Source: Enoplosus armatus (lineage: Eukaryota; Chordata; Actinopteri; Centrarchiformes; Enoplosidae). Taken from it: DNA of 64,000 bases. This document shows positions 27,197 to 37,746 of the stretch, piece by piece. Under the pieces are notes generated by a model that saw only the letters and a program-made list of their open reading frames with translations, was not told the origin of the DNA and did no database searches. Within the stretch, counting starts at the first letter, position 1; each line of letters opens with the position of its first letter. The stretch covers positions 3,331,608-3,395,607 of the forward strand of contig NC_092184.1 of assembly GCF_043641665.1 (NCBI RefSeq), written 5' to 3'. Both the position numbers and the translations under genes were made by a program.

Positions 27197-30100
27197 GGCT
27201 GTAGCTTTGTCTCTTGGCTATGTAGCGGAGTCAAGGGCCTGCACACTCCTCCTGTGGTTCTGCTGTTTCTCCAAAACTGGCACTCAGCTTTATACTGTCT
27301 TCCTGGCTGTGACGCTGCCTCGAAACAGTCAGATAAGTAGGCGAGCAGACAGTAATTTCATGCTTGTGTAAGACTCTCCAAAACCAAAGAAGTACTTTAT
27401 CATCCCAAGATAATACAAGTGGTAACTTATTTACAGAGATAATCACTTGATCTCACTGACAAGTCGCAACATCACCGTGGCAGCATTCATCATTCTTCGC
27501 AAGTAGGTCTTTAGTCCAAATGGTCATTTGTACAGTAATATAAATACACTTTACAGATGATATAGTTTGTCATGCTAAATGTGCAGTGATGGAGAAAGCC
27601 GGAGGGACGTTTTGTAGACGCACACAATTGGCCTGCTTGTATCTTTGTTTTTGCAAACTTCTATTTCTGGAATAGTTGAAGCATCTGGGAATGTTTTCTT
27701 TCTATGTGAGAGTTTCCTTTTTGGGTTCATGTGGAGTGCTAGCATAAATACCTCAGCCTGATATCTGCGTGTCACACTGTAAATTTCACCAACGTACAGA
27801 ATATCCCCCATAAAGAAGGGCAGTAAGTATTTTATGGTTTCTGGAGAGGTGGTTATGTAGAGATGTGCAGGTCAGGTGGACTGCAGAATCTAAAAAGGTA
27901 GTAATCAGTCGACCATGAAGTCAGGGCCAGGCAAGTGACTCCGCTTGATATGCAGATTTCTTAATTGGCTTATTTCTTAATAAAACAATACGTTAAATAG
28001 GTCTGAAATATGCGATTGTTTCTAAATACTCAATTTACACCTCTATTATTCTTGAGGACCAACAGAGCACACTGACTGAGCTTTATCAACTCCCACTTTG
28101 TGTTATCTGTATTGGCATAAATGAACATTGTTCAACGTCGTGTGCAGCATGGGTGAAACCCAGGGCACATGGAAGTGGAAGCAGTCAAGCGTCTGCTCTC
28201 TTATACTCCCTCTATTAAAACTAGGGAAAGCCCTGGATAGAGTCCATGATAATGGTAATAATGATAATAATAATGATGATGTAGTTCCATTGTATTAATG
28301 TGAATACTTCCAAAATGTACAGCTCTAAATATCAGGGTTTCCTGCAGTGTTTTCTAGTGGAGGTGCGCCACCTTGCCGCAAACCAAGACCACCTCTACCG
28401 ACATCGTACAAATTAAATACATTTTAATGAAATATATTATTTTAACCTTCAGGGAAAAAGGAGCAGATGCGCTATTTTAACACAGCAAAGGCCACTAACA
28501 ATAAATCAATTAAGCTACTAACGATGCTTCCGGTCTTTGTGCTAAGCTAAGCTAATCAGCTGCTGGCTGTAGCCTTATATTAAACCTACAGATGTGAGAG
28601 TGGTATCCATCTTCATCATCTAACTATCCACAATGAAATAAAGAACAAGTGTGTTTCCCAAAATGTCGTACTATTCTTTTAATGCATCATTTATTCGTTT
28701 TATTTAATAGGTTTCCTTCAAACTAAAGTTGGCTTGCCAACGTTCCAGTGTAACTTCCACCGCTCACAGTAGGCTCCAATTTACATCATATACGACAAGG
28801 AAACCGACTCCAGGTTTGCAGTTAGACCTGTGTGACTGGGCCCAGTTTCAGGTCCTGTGACAGCACTTCACTGTAGAATATAAATGCTGAAGTCATTGTA
28901 CCCTACTTCTGCAGCTATTGTGTAACTCAAATAGGAAATTCCCAGAAAAACAACTCATGCCCTGCAGCAATCACATCACTGAGTATAGATTGAACACAAT
29001 AACAGAAGCATAACTAAGCCATTTAAAGAGTTTACTGTGTCAAAGCTGTGGTGTGCCAACTCTGGAAATCTACCCCAACAATCTGATTTATTGACGGCAT
29101 TTTGACAATGAGGAAACAGAGATAACAGCTACTGTCCTTTGAAGCAAAGGAGGAACTACTGTGACAGATTCATGGAACACTGGCGAGATTTGGTGACTTG
29201 GTCATCGCGGTATACGATGAGCATGAAAGAGAAAGTCCACTACATTGCAGCTATTTTATTGTGTAACCGCTGTTTACAAATGTAAGCCATCTCAGGACAT
29301 TATGACCCCAAAATTCCCACTTTGGCGTGACGGGGGAACAAAGAGCAGCTTGTGTCTGTTGATCGGAGCTGCAGAATGACAGCTGATGGAAATATCCAGT
29401 GAAAAGACAGCTGAAACCACAGCGCCAACAATCAGCTCACTGTTAATGACAAACTGCGATCCATATTTCTGCACACTGCTGTCATAGAGCGCATGTAGTT
29501 CATGTTGTTTAGGATCCTTGCAGCCCAACAAAATCTTTCAATAAACTTAATAATAATAATAATTATAATAATAATTAATCCATTTTGGGAACAATGCTAA
29601 TTTGGTCTCTTTCTGAATGTTAAGTGAGAGGATGGACACCATGTCGAGGAGAACAGGTAGGTTGTTCGAAAATACACTCAGTAAAACTCCCTTTTTAATC
29701 TGGTTTGTTTAATCCGTACAATTTCTTTGTCATTACACGCAGCTGCATCGCTTCCCAGAGTCTTGTGAAGACAGTGAGGGTAACTAGCACTGTACAGAAT
29801 TACTGGGTGGATGGATAAACCGTTGCATTTGCTTTATGTGAAGCCTTATGCTAAGCTAAGCTAAGCTAAGCGCCTCCAACACGAGATTGAGGTCGATCGC
29901 CTCATGTCATTCTCGTGAAGAAAGCAGAGAAGTGAAGTGAAGTGAATTTCCCAAAATGCTGAACTGCGTCTTTAAAATAGAAAATGTTGGGAATATCAAC
30001 CAAAGCCACAGTGATGCATATGAATAATGTAATGAACACTATTCATTGTTGTTACCAGATTGAAATGTTTTTTGAAAAATCATGATACGGTGGTTCAAGG

Positions 30101-30861
30101 GCAGTTGATTCATTTTATGTAACCTATTTTGTTGTCGGCGTGGACAACTGAAGCAGAAAATAGCAGGAAAGGCCCAGCCACTCTTGCCCCAGAAAAAGTA
30201 GCTCTGTGGTGGGGAGCGCTCTGGGCGATATGCTTCACAAAGATCCACTCACACAGACATTCACTTCGGAAACCCATGATGGTAGCTAGGAGTAAACTAA
30301 AACAATCCAGATAAAGTTGCCATTATACTGCTCTAAAAAAAAAAAAGTTATTATCCTCAACTCCATGCAGCATTTTCATTTAATATTTGGGGATGGGGAT
30401 TAAAGGGTGTGATCGGTTTGTTACAGTGATAAGGGGGAGAGTTTGGTGCCATGAGAAAGAACATTCATGTTTTGCATTCTGCTTGTGTCAGCAATGTGGG
30501 GTCAGGGCCGAAAAAGTCCACAGTAATGCCTTTGCTCTGGCTGCGGACAACATGTGAAAGGATCGGGGGGTTTTTTGGTATGTCGTATTGTCTTTTTGTA
30601 TGTTTTTTTTGCACCCTTGACTAAGTTTACTTCTGTTTTGGAGAAAAAAAAGTTAAACTTGGGCAAAAATGAACAAATGACTCCTTTGTTCGGATTTATT
30701 TTTGGGCTTGGTATGCACTTGGTACATACTGTTCGAGTCAACACAGACTTTCAAGTCTCAAACATGCTTTCAGGCGCCAGGGCATGGGCTTTTATTTAGG
30801 ACAAGACCTGAAAGGCCCCAAAATTCAAACTTATTAAGTTCCAAATCACCAAAAGATTTAG
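27197..30861. other. bco2 upstream intergenic DNA
   Basis: No exon was recognised. Two partial copies of the GCTAAGCTAAGCTAA-type fish repeat are present (about 28500-28680 and 29840-29950), with short (AAT)n-like tracts near 28255-28280 and 29548-29575. The bco2 promoter should lie just above 27196; I saw no convincing TATA box. The remainder looks like ordinary AT-rich intergenic sequence. Confidence 0.45.
28500..28680. repeat. GCTAAGCTAA-type teleost interspersed repeat
   Basis: Contains GCTTCCGGTCTTTGTGCTAA, then GCTGCTGGCTGTAGCCTTAT, GTGAGAGTGGTATCCATCTT and CCAAAATGTCGTACTATTC, in the order typical of this common fish repeat. Related partial copies occur at about 14560-14680 and 29845-29960 (the latter with four tandem CTAAG units), and a short antisense piece near 60556-60580. 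Confidence 0.6.
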
Positions 30862-31275
30862 ACTTAGACTTAAGACTTTATTAATCCCACAGCGGGGAAA
30901 TTTACACGTCACAGCAGCAAAGACAGAAAGGTGCAGAAACACACAGCAGAACAAGCACCGTGTCGATGAGAATTAGAAGTATGTTTTTTTAAAAAGAAAA
31001 AACAATATGCAAATAATAAATACAGATATAAAAAATATGGGGGACAAAAATAAATATATACACGGAAAAATATAAAGTATGTAGAAAATGTGCAGATTTA
31101 TGTGCAGTTAAACAGTCTTATAGCAGGGGGGTGATGGGAGGTGTTGTCCATGATGGATGTCAGCTTGGCTAACATCCTCCTCTCCCCCACCTCCTCAATG
31201 GAGTCCAGCGGGCAGTCCAGAACAGAGCCGGCTCGCCTAATCAGTCTGTTGAGCCCCCTCCTGTCCCTGTCAGTG
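30862..31275 (-). mobile_element. Rex1/CR1-like LINE, truncated 3' end (second copy)
   Basis: On the minus strand the stretch 31110-31275 translates to DRRGLNRLIRRAGSVLDC and then ERRMLAKLTSIMDN, the conserved C-terminal part of Rex1-type reverse-transcriptase ORFs. It precedes an AT-rich stretch and a tail with TTAATAAAGTCTTAAGTCTA at 30862-30890. It is truncated and not functional. The tail motif parallels that of the copy at 15278-15790. Confidence 0.7.
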
Positions 31276-32520
31276 CTGGATGTTCACCGGTGTGATGCTG
31301 GGTGACTTCCTCCTGAAATCCATCATGAGCTCACACCAGCTGACAAAGTCGCTGACGACCTCCATGTATTCCTGGTCGTTCCCCTCAGACACACATCCAA
31401 CGATGGCAGCGTCGTGTTACACATCCGGTCGACACGGAGCAATATTAGCATTCAGTTTTTGGCCACCTAACAAATCAAAAAGTACAATATTTACTCTCCT
31501 TCTAGTCCCGGAAAATAGCTAAATGCTCCGCTATGTTTACATAGTCACTATCTTTGACTGACTGCTGACGGTCTGGTGCTGAGCAGGTCACGCAGTGGGC
31601 TCATCAGAGCTTTTTCTGGGTAAATGGCTCCTGCTGGACGGGCGGATGAGTGTAGTTTAGTCACTACAAGTGTTGCCTTTCGCAGTACACATAGTCACTT
31701 GATCAGTTGTTCATTTAAAAAAATGAATAGAGCAGCTTTAATGTCTATTTTACACTTCCAGTAAATTGTGGCATACAGCTAAAGCCAGTAAAGACAAAGC
31801 TGTTCCACCTGCATGTATCCGTTTTACTTCATATAAATCATTTAATAGATTCAGATTCAGCAGACTCAGTGTGTTTATATGTAAATGACTAGGAGTAAAA
31901 TGAGCACAAAAAACACGATTTGGAGTTGTACACTTTTCTCAAACCATTTTGAGATCCTGCGCGCGCTGGGACACATCATCTGTGACGTAACCTGGGATGG
32001 TCAGGTCTTTCAACATCAGACGCAGCAGGTTGGTGAGATCCCGACTTGTAATTCAAATAATTCACACAAGCAATCCGGCTGTGGCCACCGTCAGTGGCTG
32101 GTAACCTGTTGCCGCATGGAGCACCATTTGATGAAAAGACAAAACACAAACTCACTCGTAACCCTGTGACCAACAATGTGAGCTGTCCTTTGTGAGAAAA
32201 GATGCACATGGTGTGTTTTTGACCCCTTGACTTTTCAGTGACTCTCCTTACGTTTACGTTTTTTATCTCTTGTGACTGAAGTCAGACAGAGTTTAACCAC
32301 TGTTTGACAACCCTTCAGAGATTAGAATGTTTCATGATAAGGACGCCTTCACTCTGAACTTGAGAGATAAAGCCGTATTTCATATTGCAGTGAATGATGA
32401 CAATGTCCATCCAGGTGCCTGAGTACTTTATTATACTGAAAGTACAATCAAAAAGACAGTTTTGGATAAGTAACGGCTTCCTTCGCTGTTATCCTGACTG
32501 TCCGCTGTCACGACTGGGCT
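31276..32520. other. Intergenic DNA with interspersed-repeat fragments
   Basis: No gene was seen. The piece at 31515-31680 (AAATGCTCCGCTATGTTTAC onward) resembles a fish repeat also represented near 56260-56340. The rest is unremarkable. Confidence 0.4.
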
Positions 32521-32522
32521 TA

Positions 32523-34135
32523 CAGTGGCTTGCAAAAGTGTTCAGCCCCCTTGAACTTTTCCACATTTTGTCACGTTACGACCACAAATCTAAATATATT
32601 TTATTGGAATTTTATGTGAAAGACCAACACAAAGTGGCACACAATTGTGAAGTAGAAAGAAAATTATATATGATTTAAAAAAGAATTTACAAATAAAAAA
32701 CTGAAAAGTACGGTGTGCAAAAGTATTCAGCCCCCTTTTCTCTGAGTGTAACCAATTGCCTTCAGAAGTTGCCTGATGATTGCTGAATGATCGAATGTTG
32801 ACCTAATGACTAAATAGAGTCCACCTGTGTGTAATCTAATCTGAGTACAAATACAGCTGTTCTGTGACGGCCTCAGAGGTTTGTTAAGAGAATATTGGGG
32901 AGCAAACAGCATCATGATGTCCAAGGAACACACCAGACAGGTCAGGGATAAAGTTGTGGAGAAGTTTAAAGCAGGGTTAGGCTATAAAAAGATTTCCCAA
33001 GCTTTGAACATCTCACGGAGCGCTGTTCAATCCATCACCCGGAAATGGAAATTGTATGGCACAACTGCAAACCTACCAAGACACGGCCGTCCACCTAAAC
33101 TTACAGGCCGAACAAGGAGAGCACTGATCAGAGATGCAGCCAAGAGGACGAACTGCAGAGATCCACAGCTCAGGTGGGGGAATCTGTCCACAGGACAACT
33201 ATTAGTCGTGCGCTGCACAAATCTGGCCTTTATGGAAGAGTGGCAAGAAGAAAGCCATTGTTAAAAGAAAACCATAAGAAGTCCCGTTTGCAGTTTGCCA
33301 GAAGCCATATGGGAGACACAGCAAACATGTGGAAGAAGGTGCTCTGGTCAGATGAGACCAAAATTGAACTTTTTGGCCTAAATGCAAAACGCTATGTGTG
33401 GCGGAAAACTAACACTGCACATCACTCTAAACACACCATCCCCACTGTCAAACATGGTGGTGGCAGCATCATGCTCTGGGGGTGCTTCTCTTCAGCAGGG
33501 ACAGGGAAGATGGTCAGAGTTGATGGGAAGATGGATGGAGCCAAATACAGGGCAATCTTGGAAGAAAACCTGTTGGAGTCTGCAAAAGACTTGAGACTGG
33601 GGCGGAGGTTCACCTTCCAGCAGGACAACGACCCTAAACATAAAGCCAGGGCTACAATGGAATGGTTTAAAACAAAACATATTCATGTGTTAGAATGGCC
33701 CAGTCAAAGTCCAGACCTAAATCCAATCGAGAATCTGTGGCAAGATCTGAAAACTGCCGTTCACAAACGCTCTCCATCTAATCTGACTGAGCTTGAGCTG
33801 TTTTGCAAGGAAGAATGGGCAAAAATTTCAGTCTCTCGATGTGCAAAGCTGGTAGAGACATACCCCAAAAGACTTGCAGCTGTAATTGCAGCAAAAGGCG
33901 GTTCCACAAAGTATTGACTCAGGGGGGCTGAATACTTTTGCACACCGTACTTTTCAGTTTTTTATTTGTAATTTTTTTTTTTAATCATGTATAATTTTCT
34001 TTCTACTTCACAATTGTGTGCCACTTTGTGTTGGTCTTTCACATAAAATTCCAATAAAATATATTTCTGTTTGTGGTCGTAACGTGACAAAATGTGGAAA
34101 AGTTCAAGGGGGCTGAATACTTTTGCAAGCCACTG
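32523..34135 (+). mobile_element. Tc1/mariner-family transposon with IR/DR ends
   Basis: The element is 1613 bp and flanked by TA target dinucleotides (32521-32522 and 34136-34137). It has inverted repeats of about 215 bp at both ends (32523-32738 and 33921-34135), starting CAGTGGCTTGCAAAAGT. Each end contains two direct copies of a GCAAAAGTRTTCAGCCCCC motif, one at the tip and one about 190 bp inside, the IR/DR layout of Sleeping Beauty-like fish Tc1 elements. The internal transposase is broken (separate entry). The two ends are still very similar, which suggests a fairly recent insertion. It lies between bco2 and il18. Confidence 0.92.
32914..33917 (+). pseudogene. Tc1 transposase, frameshifted
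   Basis: The N-terminal frame (ATG at 32914) holds a paired-like helix-turn-helix (KKISQALNISRSAVQSI) and a GRP-type hook (HGRPPKLTGRTRR). The catalytic part lies in a different frame and carries the DD34E residues: WSDETK (first Asp), QQDNDPKH (second Asp) and DLNPIENLW (Glu). Compared with intact relatives there is a small deletion just after AAKR at about 33146-33150. It moves the following ELQRSTAQ-like sequence into the second frame, so no single frame spans the protein. This copy could therefore not make a full transposase, though it could be moved in trans. Stop at 33915-33917. Confidence 0.88.
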
Positions 34136-34739
34136 TACCTCCTTATTCTAAACAAGGATTTACAGCAGTAATAATTCAGCAAACAGTGCAATTATTATAA
34201 CCCTAACCCCCCGTCATGTCGATGTGTCCTTGAGCAAGACATTGGACCCTAAGTTGCTCCTGATGAAAGAGACCAGCACCTTGCGTGGCAGCTCGGTGGT
34301 TAGCTGTAAAGCACCTTGGCGTTTTAAGGTTGAGTTCCCTCACTGCAAAACCTCTGACTTGGTGGATAACAAGTAGCAAAACTGTTAAATACACAAGCTA
34401 AGTCTATCCTCTTTCAAGAAGGCAAAATTAACCTAAAAGCAACTGCATAAATGGAACAAATAAAACTGCTGGTGTTAAATCAAACACACATTACAGAGTG
34501 CGATCCTAAGAGGATTTCATTTCTCCCTGATGATAGCCTTTAGGGAAAGTTCACCACACAGGAAGTAATATTTCTCCCTCCAACAGTCACTCTATGAAGA
34601 ATGTAAACATTCAGGCCCTACATCTCTCTCATTAACTTGTTTGTTTTGTCTGTCACTCAGGATGACAACCCGCTTGATGTTGCGTCTTCCCCTCAGCTCG
34701 TTTTGGCCCTCTGGTGGCAGACAGATACAGATACATGGT

Positions 34740-35285
34740 AGTGATGGGAATTCCGGCTCTTTTTAGTGAGCCGGATCATTTGGCTCAGCTCACCAAGAAG
34801 AGCCGGCTCTTTCGGCTCCCAAACGGCTTTTCATTTTTACCACTTATACCTTTTATAATCCAGCCAAATTTAGCGCTGTTTTGACTTGATGATTTGTATG
34901 TGTACACATATATCACTTAAATTATTCAATACATCCTTTTGTACTGAAGTATTCAAAAGTAAAAATTGCATTTTCTAATATCAATAAATTGCTGTAGCCA
35001 ATTGTTTTCATTGCATTTACAGACCCTTGTAACTCTCTGAAACCACCCAATGAATGCACTGACTTGGCTTGTAAGAACCGCTCTGCTACACAAAGCAGAT
35101 AGAAACACCTATAAAAACTTAAGCATAGAAATTAAAAATAAAGGACAGCTATTGACATTTTCAATTTTTATTTAAACAGACACCCCTAACAAAACAGCAG
35201 GGCTTTATTTTAGTATTAACAAAAGAAAAAAACCCCAGCTGAGTTCAAAACTTTGCTGAGCCTAAAAATAACAAGTACAATATAC

Positions 35286-35331
<46 letters not shown>

Positions 35332-35686
35332 TAAAGTACTAAAAAAGTAAAGTGAAGTGAAGTAAAAAATAATCATAAATAAATATAAATAGATAATAAA
35401 AATAAATATATTGCAATGTGCAAATTGCAGTTTTAGGTGTCTCTATGAAGTAACCACCATCAACCATCTAACTAACTTCTTATTATTTCTTTCAGGGCAG
35501 ATTGGCATTGAAGAAGACCGAGTGCCTCAGCTTAGAGGGGCTGATCCGGTTTCTCCTCTCTCCTCCAAAAAAAAAACCCCCCCGGCTCGGTCGCGGACGG
35601 CAGCCGGCTCCCATCGTTCACTTAAAAGAGCCGGCTCTTTGAACCGGCTCTTCGAACCGGCTCGTTCGCGACCGCCACATCACTGC
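34740..35686. mobile_element. hAT-like non-autonomous element with 8-bp target duplication
   Basis: The octamer TACATGGT flanks the element directly on both sides (34732-34739 and 35687-35694), as expected for hAT insertions. The ends are inverted: AGTGATGG on the left, and AGTGATGTGG read inward from the right. Subterminal copies of GAGCCGGCTCTTT are clustered near both ends (about 34798-34815 and 35629-35665), while the interior is AT-rich with an (AT)n run at 35295-35328. No transposase frame is present. The right end sits about 260 bp upstream of the putative il18 promoter motif. Confidence 0.75.
35295..35328. repeat. (AT)n microsatellite within the hAT-like element
   Basis: A run of about 34 bp of alternating T and A. 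Confidence 0.9.
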
Positions 35687-35948
35687 TACATGGTCAGAGC
35701 CAGCAAGCCAATTGAAGAAGAGAGGCAAAGAAAGAGGAAGAAATTACTTATAATAATAGCATATAAACACATTTCTATCATTTCTGCTTTTAGAAAACTT
35801 GTGCCTGTAGGAGTCAAAAAAGAAAGTGTGTTGTTTCTCGCGTTCAAAACCACCGGCAATAAGAAGCGAGAGTAAAACAAGCATACCGGGGTTAACCCAC
35901 ACAACAGGAAGGAAACAGGAATAGCTGCGTTTTCGTCTCGCTCCCTTT

Positions 35949-35960
35949 GTTTTCACTTCC
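35949..35960 (-). promoter_or_regulatory. ETS/IRF composite element (EICE) upstream of il18
   Basis: On the minus strand the site reads GGAAGTGAAAAC, an exact GGAANNGAAA composite bound by PU.1 with IRF4/IRF8. It is about 150 bp upstream of the putative il18 first-exon donor. Mammalian IL18 is reported to respond to PU.1 and IRF8 in macrophages, so the position makes sense. The motif match is seen directly; its use is inferred. Confidence 0.45.
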
Positions 35961-35989
35961 GTCTAATGTCAGAAGGGGACGCGCGCGCC

Positions 35990-36111
35990 CGTCTCGCACC
36001 TCATCACATACAGCCCTCGTGAGCGACGCTCGCCGCCCGCCCTCAGTCAGTCTGTCGGAATCAGGAGGAGCAGCAGCAGCGGCGGCAGCAGCGGCAGCAG
36101 GGCGTCGTCAG
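35990..36111 (+). other. il18: Putative il18 non-coding first exon
   Basis: A CpG-rich block with a (CAG/CGG)n-like tract (36070-36100) ends in a good donor, CAG|GTAGGC, at 36111/36112. The next acceptor in place is TTTTTCCAG at 37737, only 9 bp before the il18 ATG. A second possible donor (AAG|GTATGT) lies at about 36274. The 5' limit is not determined. Confidence 0.4.
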
Positions 36112-36519
36112 GTAGGCAAGCGGTAGTCACTCTGTACCCCGCAGCCACAGTGAGGGACAACGTTTAAACTGAACGACATTTAGTTTAATTTTCCTGTCTG
36201 TCGCCCCTCAGTTCAAGGAGAGTGTGAGAGAGAGAGAGAGAAACCCGCCAAAAGAAAAGAAAAGAAAAAAAAAAGGTATGTTGCTCCATCAGCGTTTACC
36301 AGCCAGGAGTGTGTGTTGTGCCTGCTTCATTACCTGGGACCAGGACGCATTACCTGGGGACTGTTGTTGACTTGCTACCCAACACGTAGCTAACTAGATG
36401 ACAGCGTAACTCGTCGTCTTTAGCCGATTTGGTTAGTGGTGCATTTTAGCAGATAGCTCACAAGCAGCATTTCAGTCAAATCTCGCTGTTGCTGGTAAAA
36501 TACTTCGATAAACGTCGAA

Positions 36520-36548
36520 CTTCTTCTTCTTCTTCTTCTTCTTCTTCT
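36520..36548. repeat. (TTC)n microsatellite
   Basis: A pure TTC repeat of roughly nine units in the putative il18 intron 1. Confidence 0.9.
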
Positions 36549-37746
36549 ATATAAAATAACGTTCTGCCACAAGTCGTGGTTTAGCAAGCTTATGCTGTCT
36601 GTTGTGAGGTGCGACCTGATTGTGAACACAGCATCACTGATTTATCCAACAGGTTCCCCGATGGAGTTAAAATAGTGTGAAGAACTGGTATTGTACATAT
36701 ATATATAATACAATTTACTGGTATTGTATATATATATATATATATATATATGATATTATAATTGGTGTAATAATGGAGGTTGCAATCATTCTTCTGCTAC
36801 TGTTATCCCCTTTTATGTTTCCTTTTGTAACCTCAGACATCCATAAACTGCCTCTCCCTTGCTTTTGGCCCATTTCCTTGTTTGCCTAGGGTTTGCTACA
36901 GGTTTTCCTTTACAATTGAGCTGGCCAAGATCATGAGTCACCTATGTGGGTATGTAAACCCAATTGTTTTGACGGCACAGACTGGTGACAAATTAACCCT
37001 TTCATGCATGAATGTGATGTTTGTTGAATTTGATGTTACCAAATTGTATTTACCTGCAAGGTTCTCCTACTATAGAAGGATTGGCAAGTTATTCCTGAGC
37101 TGCTCAGCATTTCTGGCCTTCCGCTGGCCATCTTGGTTTTGAGACATTTGTGTTGCGCTTACAATGGCTGGCCAGTGGGTGGTAGTGTATGGGATGACGC
37201 ACTAGCGTCCACTGTGGTGGTTGATGTGCAACTATACCATTAAAACCCATGCATATACAAGAAAACAGCTTTTGAATAGCTGTCCACTGTAGTGACCACT
37301 ATGCGTGAAAGGGTTAAAGGGCAAACCTGCACATTAAGGGTCCTCTCCACATATAAACCTGCTGAGCAGGCCCAGGTCTCAGCCCACGCGAACAGCTATG
37401 GAGCAAACGTGTTAAGACAGCGCTCTCCACCATTCTTATCAAAACACCAAATATTGGAATATGTTTTGCCAAGGAGCCCTGAAGCTGTTCTGGAGGATTG
37501 CGGTGGAACGACACCTGGAGAAGATACTTTACTTTTTTGGGGGGGGGGGGGTTTCATTCATTTGTCACCCATCTATATTTGATATACACATAATAAACCA
37601 TGAGCCACTATGTGTTGAATTTGTAAAATTGGTACCACCCATTGGTAACATCAAAAAAGACACCGTGGCAGGCAGCAGTGTACAGCCTGTGGATATACAC
37701 TGTATTCCATAACCAAAAAAGACTTGTTTTTTTCCAGGTCTACCTG

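Noticed and set aside
30502..30884. Overlapping 60-81 codon frames
   Set aside because: Low-complexity, no motif, no conserved splice context, next to a LINE tail.
27197..35700. Search for PTS (the gene next to BCO2 in human) between bco2 and il18
   Set aside because: No frame resembling 6-pyruvoyl-tetrahydropterin synthase was found on either strand; the interval is filled by repeats.
35411..35875. 154-codon plus-strand frame near il18
   Set aside because: It runs across the right end of the hAT-like element and reads its palindromic motif; no coding features.
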